A stretch of 64,000 nt of DNA from positions 54,610-118,609 of the forward strand of contig JBCCGI010000019.1 of the NCBI GenBank assembly GCA_039029355.1, written 5' to 3'. This document shows positions 53,292 through 61,861 of this stretch, in pieces (the first letter of the stretch is position 1; the number at the start of each line of letters is the position of its first letter). The notes under the pieces were generated by a model, which worked only from the letters and a program-made list of their open reading frames with translations, did no database searches and was not told the DNA's origin. Both the position numbers and the translations under genes were made by a program. Origin of the DNA: JBCCGI01 sp039029355 (GTDB lineage: Bacteria; Planctomycetota; UBA1135; GCA-002686595).

Positions 53292-54821
53292 CTACTCGCA
53301 CACCTCGAAGGCCAGGCCCGGGGTCAGCGCCAGCCCGCCCGGCAGCGCCCCGTCCAGCACGAAGCCCTGGGCGTGGAGGTCCGCGCCGACGAGCGAGCTG
53401 CCGGCCGGCACCGGGAGCGGCACCGTCGCGCTCCCCGCCCCGGCGGCGCCGACCGCTCCGCCGAGGGCGAAGCCCTGGACCAGGAGCGGCGCTCCCCCCA
53501 CCCACAGCCCGCCGCCGGCGAAGGGCAGCCCGGGGGCGGGCAGGTTCGTCACGACGAGCAGGCCCGCCCCGCCGCCGACGCCCTGCTCGACGCGCAGCCC
53601 AAAGGCCGCGTTGCCGGCCGTCGGCAGCCCGCCGGTCGAGCCTAGCTGCGGCACGACGCCGCCGGTGCCCGCGAGCCCGGCGCCGTACGCGAGCGGCGCG
53701 ACGCAGGTGCGCATCAAGAGCACGAGGTCGATCTTGCCCGGCGTCGTGACGTCGACCAGCACGCCGAAGCGCTCGCCGGCCGAGAGCCCGCCGGCCACCG
53801 CGGTTCCCGAGGCGGTGTAGGTCAGCCCGCCGGTGGCATCGGTCAGCAGCACGCCGGTCTGCGCGATCGGGAACGTGCTCGAGCCGGAGGGGCTCAGCTC
53901 GGCGCCGCTGCCGTTCAGCACCGCGGTGCCGGCGCCGTCGGCGCTCAGGTGAGAGCCGAAGCTGAACGTGAGCGGCAGCCCCGCAGCCGGCCCCTGCTCG
54001 GTACCGATCGCCGTGACCTCCCAGGCACCCTGGAGCCCCGCGATCGAGTGCGTGCCGCCCTGGCGCGTCGCGAAGGTCATGCCGGTCTCCAGCCCGGCAT
54101 CCTCGTCCCAGAAGAGCAGCTCGCCGTCGGCGGTGATCGCGCCCTGGCGCGCGCCGGGCTGGACCACGAGGCCGCCGTCCGCGCCCACGGTGAGCGTCCC
54201 CGAGCGCGAGTACGTCGTGTTGGTCGTTCCGGTCGGGGAGAGCTCGTGGCGCTGCCCGGTCTCGCTCCACGCGCCGCCGGCGGTGACGACCAGCGTGCCG
54301 AGCTCGGCCGCCGCGACCAGCCCACCGGCGCCGTGCAGGTGCGAGAAGCGGCCGACGGTGTAGGTCCCCGCGACCGCCGGTGCGGTCGTCGCCTTGCGCA
54401 CGGCCACCAGGAACGCGGGCTCGGCGTTGGAGCCCACGTTGCTGATCAGGACGCCGTGGTCGAAGCGGTAGCCGAGCTCGACCGGATCGGGCGGGTCGAC
54501 CAGCAGCGACGCGACGCCGTCCGGCGCCAGGGTGTAGGTCCCCGCCCCCGGGTCGCCGGAGGACGAGCTGGTGCCGTCGGCGCAGACCTGCTTCGAGAAG
54601 CCCGCAACGAAGAGGGTTCCGTCGGCGCGCAGCTCGAGCTCGCCGCTGCTGAGCGAGGTGTCGAAGGGGCCGGGGCAGAAGCCGCCGGGCCCCCCGTTCG
54701 ACATCAGGATGTAGTGGAACTCTTCGTCCTGGAGCAAGGTCCCCTGGGCCGCGGCGCCCGCACCGGGGGCGAGCAGCAGGAGCGGAGCGAGGAGGAGCGT
54801 GTTCGAGCGCTTGCGGAGCAT
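53292..54821 (-). CDS. Secreted beta-rich protein of unknown function
   Basis: 509 aa with signal peptide MLRKRSNTLLLAPLLLLAPGAGAAA. The central region has repeating units such as 'SGELELRADGTLFVAG', 'GTYTLAPDGVASLLVDP', 'GTLVVTAGGAWSETGQRHELSPTGTTNTTYSRSGTLTVGADGGLVV', which suggest a beta-barrel or propeller. The last 130 residues ('YGAGLAGTGG...PQLG', 'PLPVPAGSSLVGADLHAQGFVLD') match the C-terminal domain of the FG-GAP protein at 2449-5043. Divergent from the next beta-helix gene. Confidence 0.65.
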   Translation of the reverse strand: MLRKRSNTLLLAPLLLLAPGAGAAAQGTLLQDEEFHYILMSNGGPGGFCPGPFDTSLSSGELELRADGTLFVAGFSKQVCADGTSSSSGDPGAGTYTLAPDGVASLLVDPPDPVELGYRFDHGVLISNVGSNAEPAFLVAVRKATTAPAVAGTYTVGRFSHLHGAGGLVAAAELGTLVVTAGGAWSETGQRHELSPTGTTNTTYSRSGTLTVGADGGLVVQPGARQGAITADGELLFWDEDAGLETGMTFATRQGGTHSIAGLQGAWEVTAIGTEQGPAAGLPLTFSFGSHLSADGAGTAVLNGSGAELSPSGSSTFPIAQTGVLLTDATGGLTYTASGTAVAGGLSAGERFGVLVDVTTPGKIDLVLLMRTCVAPLAYGAGLAGTGGVVPQLGSTGGLPTAGNAAFGLRVEQGVGGGAGLLVVTNLPAPGLPFAGGGLWVGGAPLLVQGFALGGAVGAAGAGSATVPLPVPAGSSLVGADLHAQGFVLDGALPGGLALTPGLAFEVCE

Positions 54822-54891
54822 CGTTGGAGCCTCGGGAGGGTTGGTATGAGCGTCACCTCATCCGGACGCAGAAGAGCGGCGACGACCGACA

Positions 54892-54909
54892 GCCGGGCAC
54901 GGCTTTTTT
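54892..54909 (+). promoter_or_regulatory. Terminator-like hairpin plus T-run in the leader of the next gene
   Basis: GCCG-GGCA-CGGC (54892-54903) is followed directly by six T. It lies 61 bases upstream of the start of the beta-helix gene on the plus strand. No plus-strand gene ends before it, because the preceding gene is divergent. It may therefore be a leader attenuator rather than a terminator. The stem is short. Confidence 0.3.
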
Positions 54910-54970
54910 GCCTTCCCTGCCCCGGCCGCGAAGCGGATCCTGTCGGGCTGTCCCCCGCAAAAGGAACCCC

Positions 54971-56209
54971 ATGCAGTCCCCCCGCACGCTCGCTCTTCCG
55001 CTCCTCCTACCGCTCTTCGGCGCCGCGCCGCTCGCCCAGGTCGTCGTGGTCGACGACGACGGCGGGCCCGGCGTCGACTTCACGGCGATCCAGCCGGCGG
55101 TCAACGCCGCCCCGGCCGGCGCGACGCTCCTGGTGCACGAAGGCGCCTACGGCGGCTTCCAGATCCAGGGCAAGAGCCTCGAGGTCGTCGCCGACAAGGA
55201 CGAGGTCGTGCTCGTCCAGGGCACGGTCTTCGTCCGCGACCTCGTCGCCGGCCAGGCGGTGCTGCTGCACGGGCTGACCGTCCAGGGGCCGACCGACGGT
55301 CCGGCCCTGGCGACGGTGTCCTGCGACGGGCCCGTGTGGGTCGAGGACGGCGTGTTCGTCGCGGCCCAGGGCCAGGCGCTGACGCCGCTCGCCGGCGCCT
55401 CGGTCGAGTCCTGCGACGCGGTGTCGATCCACCGCACGCGCCTGGTCGGGTCGCGCGGCGTCAACGCCGACGCCGGCGCGGGGCTGCGCGCCGTCGACTC
55501 GCACGTCTTCCTCTTCGAGGGATCGCTCCAGGGCGGCGAGGCCACCCAGGGCGGCTTCACGCCGGCCACCGCGCCCGGCGCGGGCGCCCACGCCAGCGGC
55601 GGGCTGCTGCTGGTCAACGGCGGCGACATGCGCGGCGGCTCCGGAGCCGACGGGCTCAGCAGCTTCCTGCCCTGCGTCGACGGAACCGATGGCGCGCCCG
55701 GCCTGCGGCTCGACGGCGCCGCACCGGCGGCGGAGCTCGTCGGGCTCGTGCCCCAGGGAGGCGCCGGCGGGCAGACCCTGTTCCCCTGCGTGCCGGGTGG
55801 AGCCGGGCCCTCCTACGACGTGCCGTCGGGCAGCGTCACGGCCAACCCGACGCAGGCGCGCGAGCTCTCGATCGCCGGCCCGCTGCGTCCCGGCGAGCCG
55901 CTTGTTCTGCTCGGCCAGGGCCTGCCGTTTGAAGAGGTGTTCTACCTCATCGGCTTCGAGCAGACGCCGGTGCTGTTCGGCTCGCCCGCGCTGCTCGGAG
56001 GCGTGCTGCTGCCGCCCTTCCTGCCGGAGGTCGACTTCCTCGGCTCGACCGACGCCAACGGCTCGATCGTCGTCCAGACCACCGCGCCGGCGCCCCCGAC
56101 CGAGGCGCTGACGATCTACACCCAGGGCGCGTTCTTCGACCTGAGCTTCACCACGCCCGCGGTGCTCAGCCCGGCCCAGTCGCTGACGTTCCTCGCGCCC
56201 GGTTTCTAG
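54971..56209 (+). CDS. Secreted right-handed beta-helix protein
   Basis: 412 aa from ATG 54971, preceded by AAAGGAA. The signal peptide is MQSPRTLALPLLLPLFGAAPLAQ. The mature start 'VVVVDDDGGPGVDFTAIQPAVNAAPAGATLLVHEGAYGGF' and repeated rungs ('VLLHGLTVQGPTDGPAL', 'VWVEDGVFVAAQG') mark the pectate-lyase-like fold. Gly-rich loops with Cys follow, then a C-terminal beta domain. That domain includes 'ALTIYTQGAFFDLS', a form of the HAQ/TQG element seen in other exported proteins here. Closest relative in the window by layout is 40484-41692. No active site is seen. Confidence 0.7.
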   Translation: MQSPRTLALPLLLPLFGAAPLAQVVVVDDDGGPGVDFTAIQPAVNAAPAGATLLVHEGAYGGFQIQGKSLEVVADKDEVVLVQGTVFVRDLVAGQAVLLHGLTVQGPTDGPALATVSCDGPVWVEDGVFVAAQGQALTPLAGASVESCDAVSIHRTRLVGSRGVNADAGAGLRAVDSHVFLFEGSLQGGEATQGGFTPATAPGAGAHASGGLLLVNGGDMRGGSGADGLSSFLPCVDGTDGAPGLRLDGAAPAAELVGLVPQGGAGGQTLFPCVPGGAGPSYDVPSGSVTANPTQARELSIAGPLRPGEPLVLLGQGLPFEEVFYLIGFEQTPVLFGSPALLGGVLLPPFLPEVDFLGSTDANGSIVVQTTAPAPPTEALTIYTQGAFFDLSFTTPAVLSPAQSLTFLAPGF

Positions 56210-56223
56210 CCCGAGGCCCTCTC

Positions 56224-56248
56224 CTGGGGCCCCGGTGAGGGGCCCCAG
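56224..56248 (+). terminator. Strong GC hairpin between two beta-helix genes
   Basis: CTGGGGCCCC-GGTGA-GGGGCCCCAG is a perfect 10-bp stem 14 bases after the stop at 56209. No T-run follows, but this is the most stable hairpin seen in the window at a gene end. Confidence 0.6.
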
Positions 56249-56316
56249 CGACGGGTTCTGCTTCCGTCGATCTCGTCACGGTTCCCCGCCCACAAAACCG
56301 GGGTAGGCTTTCGCCT

Positions 56317-57459
56317 ATGCGCTGCTTGCCCTTGCTTTTTTTCCTGGTCACGCCCGCCGCCGCGCAGATCTACGTGCCGGGGGACTACTCCAACCTCCAG
56401 GCCGCGGTCAACGCGGCCGCGCCGGAGGAGGTGATCCTCGTCTCAGGGATCCACGAGTCGGTGGTCGTGAAGAAGCCGCTCACGATCCTGGGCAACCCGA
56501 CCTTCACCATCACGTCGGGCTGCGCCTCGACGTGCTTCGACTGCCCACCGGACGACAACGCCTTCCGCCTGCAGGGCGGCGGCGGACGGCTCGTCCTAGG
56601 CGGCTTCACCAGCCAGAGCATGGACTGCAACTACCCCGCGCCGGTCCTCGGCGGCGGCGGCTACGACGAGGTGCACCTGCTCGACGCGACGATCCAGATC
56701 CAGGCCGGCCAGTCGGGGCTGGGGCACGGCGCCTCGGCGATCGACGTCGACGTCCCCTACCTGCTGGTGAGCGGCAGCACCATCGCCGCCTCGGGCAGCG
56801 ACAGCGACCACTGCTCGGGCTTCCTCTACAACGACGAGGCGACCGGCATCAAGAACCCCGGCGGCATGGTGATGCTCGTCGGCTCGACCGTCCGCGGCGG
56901 CGACGGCGGGCAGCTGTGCTGCGTGCTCTGCGCGTGCCCGGACGTCGAGCCCTCGATGGGCGGCATCGGCGGCGACGGCGTGGTCGCCGACGCGGTCTAC
57001 CTGGCGGGCTCGACGGTCGACGCCGGGGTCGGCGCGACCTTCCTCGCCTACCCCGCGGGCAAGCCGTACCTGCCGGCCGGCACGCCCACCGCCTGCGCGA
57101 CGCAGCCGAGCGGCATCGACATCCTGGCGGCAACGGTCGAGGTGCTCGGCGGCCCCCTGAGCGGCCCGAGCCGCGCGCCGGTGGGCGGCGCGTACACGCT
57201 CGAATGGGAGCTGCCCGGCCCGGGCGCATTCCTCCTGTTCTCGCTGGGTCTGACCGAGCCGCGCACGAACGCCTACGGGGTCACGCTCTTGGACCGCACC
57301 AGCATGATCCAGCTCGGCATCCTGACGACCGGCACGCCGAGCGCCAAGACCTACCCCGTCCCGCCGCTCCCCGAGCTGATCGGCGCCGAGTTCGGGTTCC
57401 AGGCGTGGGACGCGTCGCTGGGCCTGACGTGGCCCGCGGTTGGGGTGTTCGCGCCCTAG
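56317..57459 (+). CDS. Secreted right-handed beta-helix protein, Cys-containing
   Basis: 380 aa with signal peptide MRCLPLLFFLVTPAAAQ. It opens 'IYVPGDYSNLQAAVNAAAPEEVILVSGIHESVVVKKPLTILGNP', the usual start of this fold. Two Cys clusters in loops ('CASTCFDCPP' and 'CCVLCACPD') suggest disulfides not seen in the other three beta-helix proteins. The C-terminal beta domain covers about 270-380. It follows the stronger hairpin, so it is probably its own transcript. It converges on the TIR-FGE gene with 30 bases between stops. Confidence 0.65.
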   Translation: MRCLPLLFFLVTPAAAQIYVPGDYSNLQAAVNAAAPEEVILVSGIHESVVVKKPLTILGNPTFTITSGCASTCFDCPPDDNAFRLQGGGGRLVLGGFTSQSMDCNYPAPVLGGGGYDEVHLLDATIQIQAGQSGLGHGASAIDVDVPYLLVSGSTIAASGSDSDHCSGFLYNDEATGIKNPGGMVMLVGSTVRGGDGGQLCCVLCACPDVEPSMGGIGGDGVVADAVYLAGSTVDAGVGATFLAYPAGKPYLPAGTPTACATQPSGIDILAATVEVLGGPLSGPSRAPVGGAYTLEWELPGPGAFLLFSLGLTEPRTNAYGVTLLDRTSMIQLGILTTGTPSAKTYPVPPLPELIGAEFGFQAWDASLGLTWPAVGVFAP

Positions 57460-57489
57460 CCGGATGGGGTGAGAAGGCCGGTTTCCTCG

Positions 57490-59013
57490 CTACGGTTCGT
57501 ACACGCAGCGGAAGCCGATGTACCCGTTGGCGACATGCGGCGCGAACGCGCGTCGGTCTCCCGTCCGGCAGTTCCGCTGGCGGTCGTTCCAGGATCCGCC
57601 CCGCGCGACGTTTTGGAAGCCGCTTTCGGGTCCCTCGGGGTCGATGTCACCCCGCAGTTCGGCGTAGCGCTCGGCATAGCGCCACCTGCACCACTCGTAG
57701 ACGTTGCCCGCCAGATCCTGGACGCCGCACCACGACTGACCCGCTTCGCCGCAGGAACCGACGGGAGCGGCCTGGCTCCACCGGTCCTTCGTGCCGACAC
57801 CGATCGCGTTGCAGCGATCCGGACTCCATTCGTCGCCCCAGGGGAACTCCCGGTTCTCGGAGCCGGAAGCCGCGTACTCCCACTGTGCCTCGGTCGGCAA
57901 CAGGAGGCCGCGCTCGCTGCACCACAAGGCGACATCCTCGTGGCGCACGTCCGTCACCGGTAGACGCGAACCGCTCGGGTCACCGCCCCACTCGCCTTCG
58001 GTCGTTTCGAACACCGCCATATAGAACCCGCTCATCGTGATGTTGCGGGTCGGGTGCTCGTCCGAGTCCAGCATGCCCTTGGCGAGCCTCCAGGACTCCG
58101 GAGGGGTCCCGAGCTCGAAACGTCCACCGGGCACGTACAGCAGCTCGATCCCTGTGGTGCGATGCCGGATTCTGGTCGGCAGGTCTCGTCCTCGGTCTGC
58201 GCCAAGCGGCCCGATGGAGACGAACGCGCTCCTCATTCGCTCGGGTGCGTCTCCCCACGGGTCCGGCGGGGTTGGATCCGGGGCCGCGGCTTCGATCTTC
58301 GGCTCTGGGGCGGACTGGAGGACCAGCTGCGGCTCAGGCTTGGAGCCGCGCTCCTCGTCGCTGCGCTCCCCTGCGGGGAGCTCGTCTTGCCGCCCCTCCG
58401 CTTCCGCGTGGGCCGCGCGCTCCTCCGGGAAGAAGAGCGGCACGATCCAAGCAACCACCGCGCAGAGCCCGAGCAGGGCAGCCGCGAAGAACCACGGCCC
58501 CCGCTTCCAGCCGCGGTTCTCACCACGCGCGTCTGCGCGTTCCGCCCGGACCTGCGCAGGCCTCGCCGGGGGCGCCGATCCCACTGGCCTCGTATCGAGC
58601 GCTGCGCGCGCGTCGGCGACCAGCCTGGCGAGCGCCACATCGCGCTTGCCGTCGAAGGCGTCCAGCCAGTGAGCACCCGACAGGTAATAGGCCTTGTCGC
58701 TCGATGGAGTGACCCGCTCGATCCTCAGGGGGAGAACCGCTCGGCCGTGGTCCGCCGCCTGGGCCAGTTCGCGGGTGACCTGGGCGGACTCGTTGGCGCT
58801 CTGCGAGAAGATCAGCACCATCACCCGACAACTCTGGATCGCCTCGACGATCGAGCCAGCCCAGGTCGCTCCGCCACGGATGTCCCGGGGCGCGATCCAA
58901 CAACGCATACCGTCCTTCTCCAGCGCGGCGAGAGCGGCCTTGGCCCAGCTCTCATCCCGCGCCGAATAGCTGACGAACACGTCGCGCTGCGGTGCTTCCA
59001 CGCGTGCTTCCAC
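57490..59013 (-). CDS. TIR domain - transmembrane helix - FGE/sulfatase-modifying-factor-like fusion
   Basis: 507 aa. TIR covers residues about 10-125 ('DVFVSYSARDESWAKAALAALEKDGMRCWIAPRDI', 'ESAQVTRELAQA' with candidate catalytic Glu82). One membrane helix lies at about 173-195. An acidic linker follows, then an FGE/SUMF1 domain at about 285-507 ('LLYVPGGRFELGTPPES', 'LPTEAQWEYAA', 'GNVYEWC', 'RGGSW', 'GFRCVYEP'). In true FGEs two Cys lie in RGGS..C....C; here Asp replaces the first and one Cys remains (RQRNC), so it is probably a lectin-like binding domain, not an enzyme. It starts 19 bases after the TolB-like gene. Less GC-rich than its surroundings. Confidence 0.8.
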   Translation of the reverse strand: MEARVEAPQRDVFVSYSARDESWAKAALAALEKDGMRCWIAPRDIRGGATWAGSIVEAIQSCRVMVLIFSQSANESAQVTRELAQAADHGRAVLPLRIERVTPSSDKAYYLSGAHWLDAFDGKRDVALARLVADARAALDTRPVGSAPPARPAQVRAERADARGENRGWKRGPWFFAAALLGLCAVVAWIVPLFFPEERAAHAEAEGRQDELPAGERSDEERGSKPEPQLVLQSAPEPKIEAAAPDPTPPDPWGDAPERMRSAFVSIGPLGADRGRDLPTRIRHRTTGIELLYVPGGRFELGTPPESWRLAKGMLDSDEHPTRNITMSGFYMAVFETTEGEWGGDPSGSRLPVTDVRHEDVALWCSERGLLLPTEAQWEYAASGSENREFPWGDEWSPDRCNAIGVGTKDRWSQAAPVGSCGEAGQSWCGVQDLAGNVYEWCRWRYAERYAELRGDIDPEGPESGFQNVARGGSWNDRQRNCRTGDRRAFAPHVANGYIGFRCVYEP

Positions 59014-59032
59014 GCTTGGCCTCGCTCCGGAT

Positions 59033-60100
59033 CTACTCGCCTGCCTGACTCACCTTAAGCGACCAGATGTTCCACTCCCGCCCGCGGTTGGAGCGGAACA
59101 ACACGGTCTCCGAGTCGAGCCAGCGCGGGGTGTCATCCAAGGACTCGTTCGCAGTCAGCCGCCGCGGAGCGCCGCCCTGAACCTCCATCAGCCAGATGTC
59201 GTAGTTCGGCTGCCCGTCGGCCGTGCGCGCCCGGTCGGAGGCAAACACGATCATCGAGCCATCCGGCGACCACGACGGGTTCACGTCGTTGTGGTCGCCA
59301 TGAGTGATCTGCATCTGCTGTCCTCCCGCGATCGGACGAATCCAAAGGTGGCTGTTGCCCGACGCGGAGTCCACGGAGCTATAGAGGAGGAGCTTGCCGT
59401 CAGGCGACCAACGGGCTCCGCTGCCCTCGCCGACTTGGGTGGGCGCGCCCCCCTCCATCGGCCGCACCCAGAGGATCCCATTCCCGGTCGAAGCGGACCT
59501 CACCTGCGTAAAGAGCAGCTGCCCGGTCGCCGGATCGACCTGGGGCCAGATATCCTGCGAGGACTGCCCGGTGATGAGCTGCACTCCGCCGCCTCCGGTC
59601 AGCTGCTGGCGGAAAATGGACAGCGTCTGGCCGACGCGATTGGAAGCGAACAGGATCGCTCCGCCCGAAGCGAAGGTCGGAGTCAGGTCGAGATGCTGGC
59701 CCTCGGTGATTCTCGTCTTGCGCCCGTCCGCGGAGTCCACGCTCGCCAGCCAGACGTTCGCAAAGGGCTTCTGGCTCCGCCCCTCAATTCCGTCGAGGAC
59801 GCTCATCAGAATCTGAGAGCGCTGCGGGTCGACGTCGAAGCTCAAGAGGTGAGTCTTCGGCCCCAGCGAGGTCACCTGTTTGAGCTGAACGTCTCCCGCG
59901 AGAGGATCCGCGGTCTCCGCGCTGGCATAGGCCACTTCGTCGAGCAGCTCGCTTCCCCCATCGTCTCCCCAGTCCAAGCGCCAAACGGTCTCGCCCGTGG
60001 AGAGATCCGTCGAGCGGCGAAGGCCCGGCCCTCCTTGGCAGGCCGAGGTGATCAGTGTGGTCAGCATTACGCCGCCGACAAGCAAGGAACGTGCGTGCAT
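59033..60100 (-). CDS. TolB/PD40-type beta-propeller lipoprotein
   Basis: 355 aa with lipoprotein signal MHARSLLVGGVMLTTLITSAC (Cys21). Six or so PD40/WD40-like repeats follow, with 'ARWSPDGKLLLYSSV', 'NPSWSPDGSMIVFASDR', 'YDIWLMEVQGGAPRRLT' and 'DDTPRWLDSETVLFRSNRG'. Such propellers bind proteins or peptides in the periplasm. Only 19 bases separate it from the TIR-FGE gene downstream, so the two are likely one operon: an outer propeller and a TIR membrane protein whose FGE part would face the same compartment. Confidence 0.8.
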   Translation of the reverse strand: MHARSLLVGGVMLTTLITSACQGGPGLRRSTDLSTGETVWRLDWGDDGGSELLDEVAYASAETADPLAGDVQLKQVTSLGPKTHLLSFDVDPQRSQILMSVLDGIEGRSQKPFANVWLASVDSADGRKTRITEGQHLDLTPTFASGGAILFASNRVGQTLSIFRQQLTGGGGVQLITGQSSQDIWPQVDPATGQLLFTQVRSASTGNGILWVRPMEGGAPTQVGEGSGARWSPDGKLLLYSSVDSASGNSHLWIRPIAGGQQMQITHGDHNDVNPSWSPDGSMIVFASDRARTADGQPNYDIWLMEVQGGAPRRLTANESLDDTPRWLDSETVLFRSNRGREWNIWSLKVSQAGE

Positions 60101-60619
60101 TTGAGTTCTCTCCGGGGTTGCGCCTTGGCCTCATGCGGGGCTCTGCAAAGCGATCTTCGCATTCGAGTGCGAGTGGCGTCTTGTACTAGAGGCGCCTCGC
60201 AGGCCAAGGGCTAATCAAAAAAAAGCAGCCCCGAACATCGAGTCTGCGCAGCGCTACCAAGAGCGATCTCAGCAGCAGGTCTTTCTCCCCTAGGGTCGCG
60301 AGCAGTCCGCAATCCGCGGGATTCCCCTACACAAAACTGGGACTCGTCTTGCTGACCGCGATGCGATCAGCTGGCAGCGGACGGGACCTCGCGAGCGGCG
60401 CTGGCCGAGTCCCTCAACAGGCCTAGGGCGCGTCGGAAGAAGAGGCGCGCGTTGCGCGCTGCTCCTGCAGCAGGCTGCCCCCGAGCGCGCCGTCCTTGTT
60501 GCAAGCGTGAGATCCGCCGGCCGCGCGGCGCCCGCTAGCATCGCGTTCGTCGTCCCGCCGCCCGCACCCTCGCCCCGGCGGGCTCGTCGTTCCCCGTGGC
60601 CCAAACCGCCTCCTGCGCC
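60101..60619. other. 519-base gene-free region between divergent genes
   Basis: No convincing gene is seen. The left part is less GC-rich and contains GGGCT-AATC(A)8GC-AGCCC near 60209-60235, a small inverted repeat around an A-run. The right part returns to high GC. The region must hold promoters for the TolB-like operon (leftward) and the secreted propeller (rightward). No confident -35/-10 pair was identified. Confidence 0.5.
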
Positions 60620-61780
60620 ATGCTCACCGCCCTGCGACCTCTCTTCGCCCTTGCGCTCCTCGCGTCGCCCGCGCTCTCCCAGGCCGAGCTGCTCGCCGGG
60701 ATCGGCACCGGTTCTCCGCAGCATCCGGGGGGCCTGGCGCGGCTCGACGGCGCTACGTTCTCCGGGACGCTGCTGAGCGACTCGGTCGCGGTCGGCGGGC
60801 TCACCGGCCTGACGGCGACGCCGGACGGCCGGCTGTGGGGCACGGTGCAGATCTCGTTCTTGACGGGCGCCACGCTGGTCGAGCTCGACTCCGCCACCGG
60901 GAAGGTGCTGTCGGTCAAGCCGCTCCTTTGGGCGGGCAGCCCCGTCCGCATCGCCGATCTCGCGACGCAGCCCGCGACCGGCGAGGTCTACGCGATCGGG
61001 TTCCTGAGCCCGATGGGCCTGCTGTTCAAGCTCGACGTGGACACCGGCGATGTCGCCCTGGTCGGGGACACCGGCACCGGCTTCGGCGGCGGGCTCGCGT
61101 TCGCGGCGGACGGCACGCTGTACCTGACCTCGCAGTTCGCGAGCGCGCCGACCCTGGTCACCCTCGATCCGGCCACCGGCGCGGTGTTGAGCTCGATCGC
61201 GTACGGCCCCGAGACGCACCTCGACGGGCTCGCCGTGCGCCCCAGCGACGGCGCGCTTCTGGCGACGCGTGGCGGCTCGGGCTTCGGCTTCACCGCCGGC
61301 GACCAGGTCGTGGAGATCGACCCGGTGACCGGCGCGACCACGGCGCTCGGCGGCTCCGGCGTCGGCAGCCCCAGCGACCTCGCGTTCCTGCCCTGCGCGC
61401 CGGTCGTCGCGACCGAGACCGTGCGGCTGGGCTCTCCGCCGAACCCCAACGTGTTCCTGCCGGGGCTGACCGTCGGGCCGGTGGCCGGCGCGGTCTGGGA
61501 CCCGATCGTCGACCACTCGACCTTCCTGCCCGGCGCCCTGCTCGACGTTGCCGTGCTCTCGCCGACGCCGGTGAACGCACAGCTTCCGATCGGCACCCTG
61601 CTGTGCGCGCCGCCCTTCTTCGGGACGCAGACCGCGCAGCCCGGAGCGGCCTTCGCGGTCGCCGTGCCCGGCGGCTGCCTGTCGGTCGGCGTGCCGCTGT
61701 GCGTGCAGGCGGGCTCGGTCACCGCGGCGGGCGAGCTGCAGCTCACCAACGCGCTCGACATCGTGATCGGGTTCTTCTAG
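60620..61780 (+). CDS. Secreted propeller-type protein
   Basis: 386 aa from ATG 60620 (MLTALRPLFALALLASPALSQ, a signal peptide); a GTG 24 bases upstream is less likely. Repeats such as 'LVELDSATGKVLSV', 'LFKLDVDTGDVALVGDTG', 'LVTLDPATGAVLSSI' and 'VVEIDPVTGATTALGGSG' indicate an NHL/YVTN-like beta-propeller of about six blades. A C-terminal beta domain of about 110 residues with two Cys follows ('CAPPFFG', 'GGCLSVGVPLCVQAG'). Extracellular; function unknown. Confidence 0.7.
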   Translation: MLTALRPLFALALLASPALSQAELLAGIGTGSPQHPGGLARLDGATFSGTLLSDSVAVGGLTGLTATPDGRLWGTVQISFLTGATLVELDSATGKVLSVKPLLWAGSPVRIADLATQPATGEVYAIGFLSPMGLLFKLDVDTGDVALVGDTGTGFGGGLAFAADGTLYLTSQFASAPTLVTLDPATGAVLSSIAYGPETHLDGLAVRPSDGALLATRGGSGFGFTAGDQVVEIDPVTGATTALGGSGVGSPSDLAFLPCAPVVATETVRLGSPPNPNVFLPGLTVGPVAGAVWDPIVDHSTFLPGALLDVAVLSPTPVNAQLPIGTLLCAPPFFGTQTAQPGAAFAVAVPGGCLSVGVPLCVQAGSVTAAGELQLTNALDIVIGFF

Positions 61781-61797
61781 CGGCCGCGGCGCGCGGG

Positions 61798-61836
61798 CAA
61801 AAAAAGAAGCCGGCCCCCGCCATGGCGAGGGCCGGC
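61798..61836 (-). terminator. Intrinsic terminator of the Lys/Arg/Gly-repeat gene
   Basis: On the minus strand a 13-bp stem (one C-A mismatch) with a 2-base loop at 61836-61809 is followed directly by TTCTTTTTTTG. It lies 25 bases after the stop at 61862. This is the clearest rho-independent terminator in the window. Its stem also lies 28 bases past the convergent plus-strand gene. Confidence 0.85.
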
Positions 61837-61861
61837 CGATCGGTCCGGTCGCAGGTGCGGA

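Noticed and set aside
57490..59013. FGE-type C-terminal domain as a variable protein of a diversity-generating retroelement
   Set aside because: The lectin-like fold is typical of such targets, but no reverse transcriptase or template/variable repeat pair was seen nearby.
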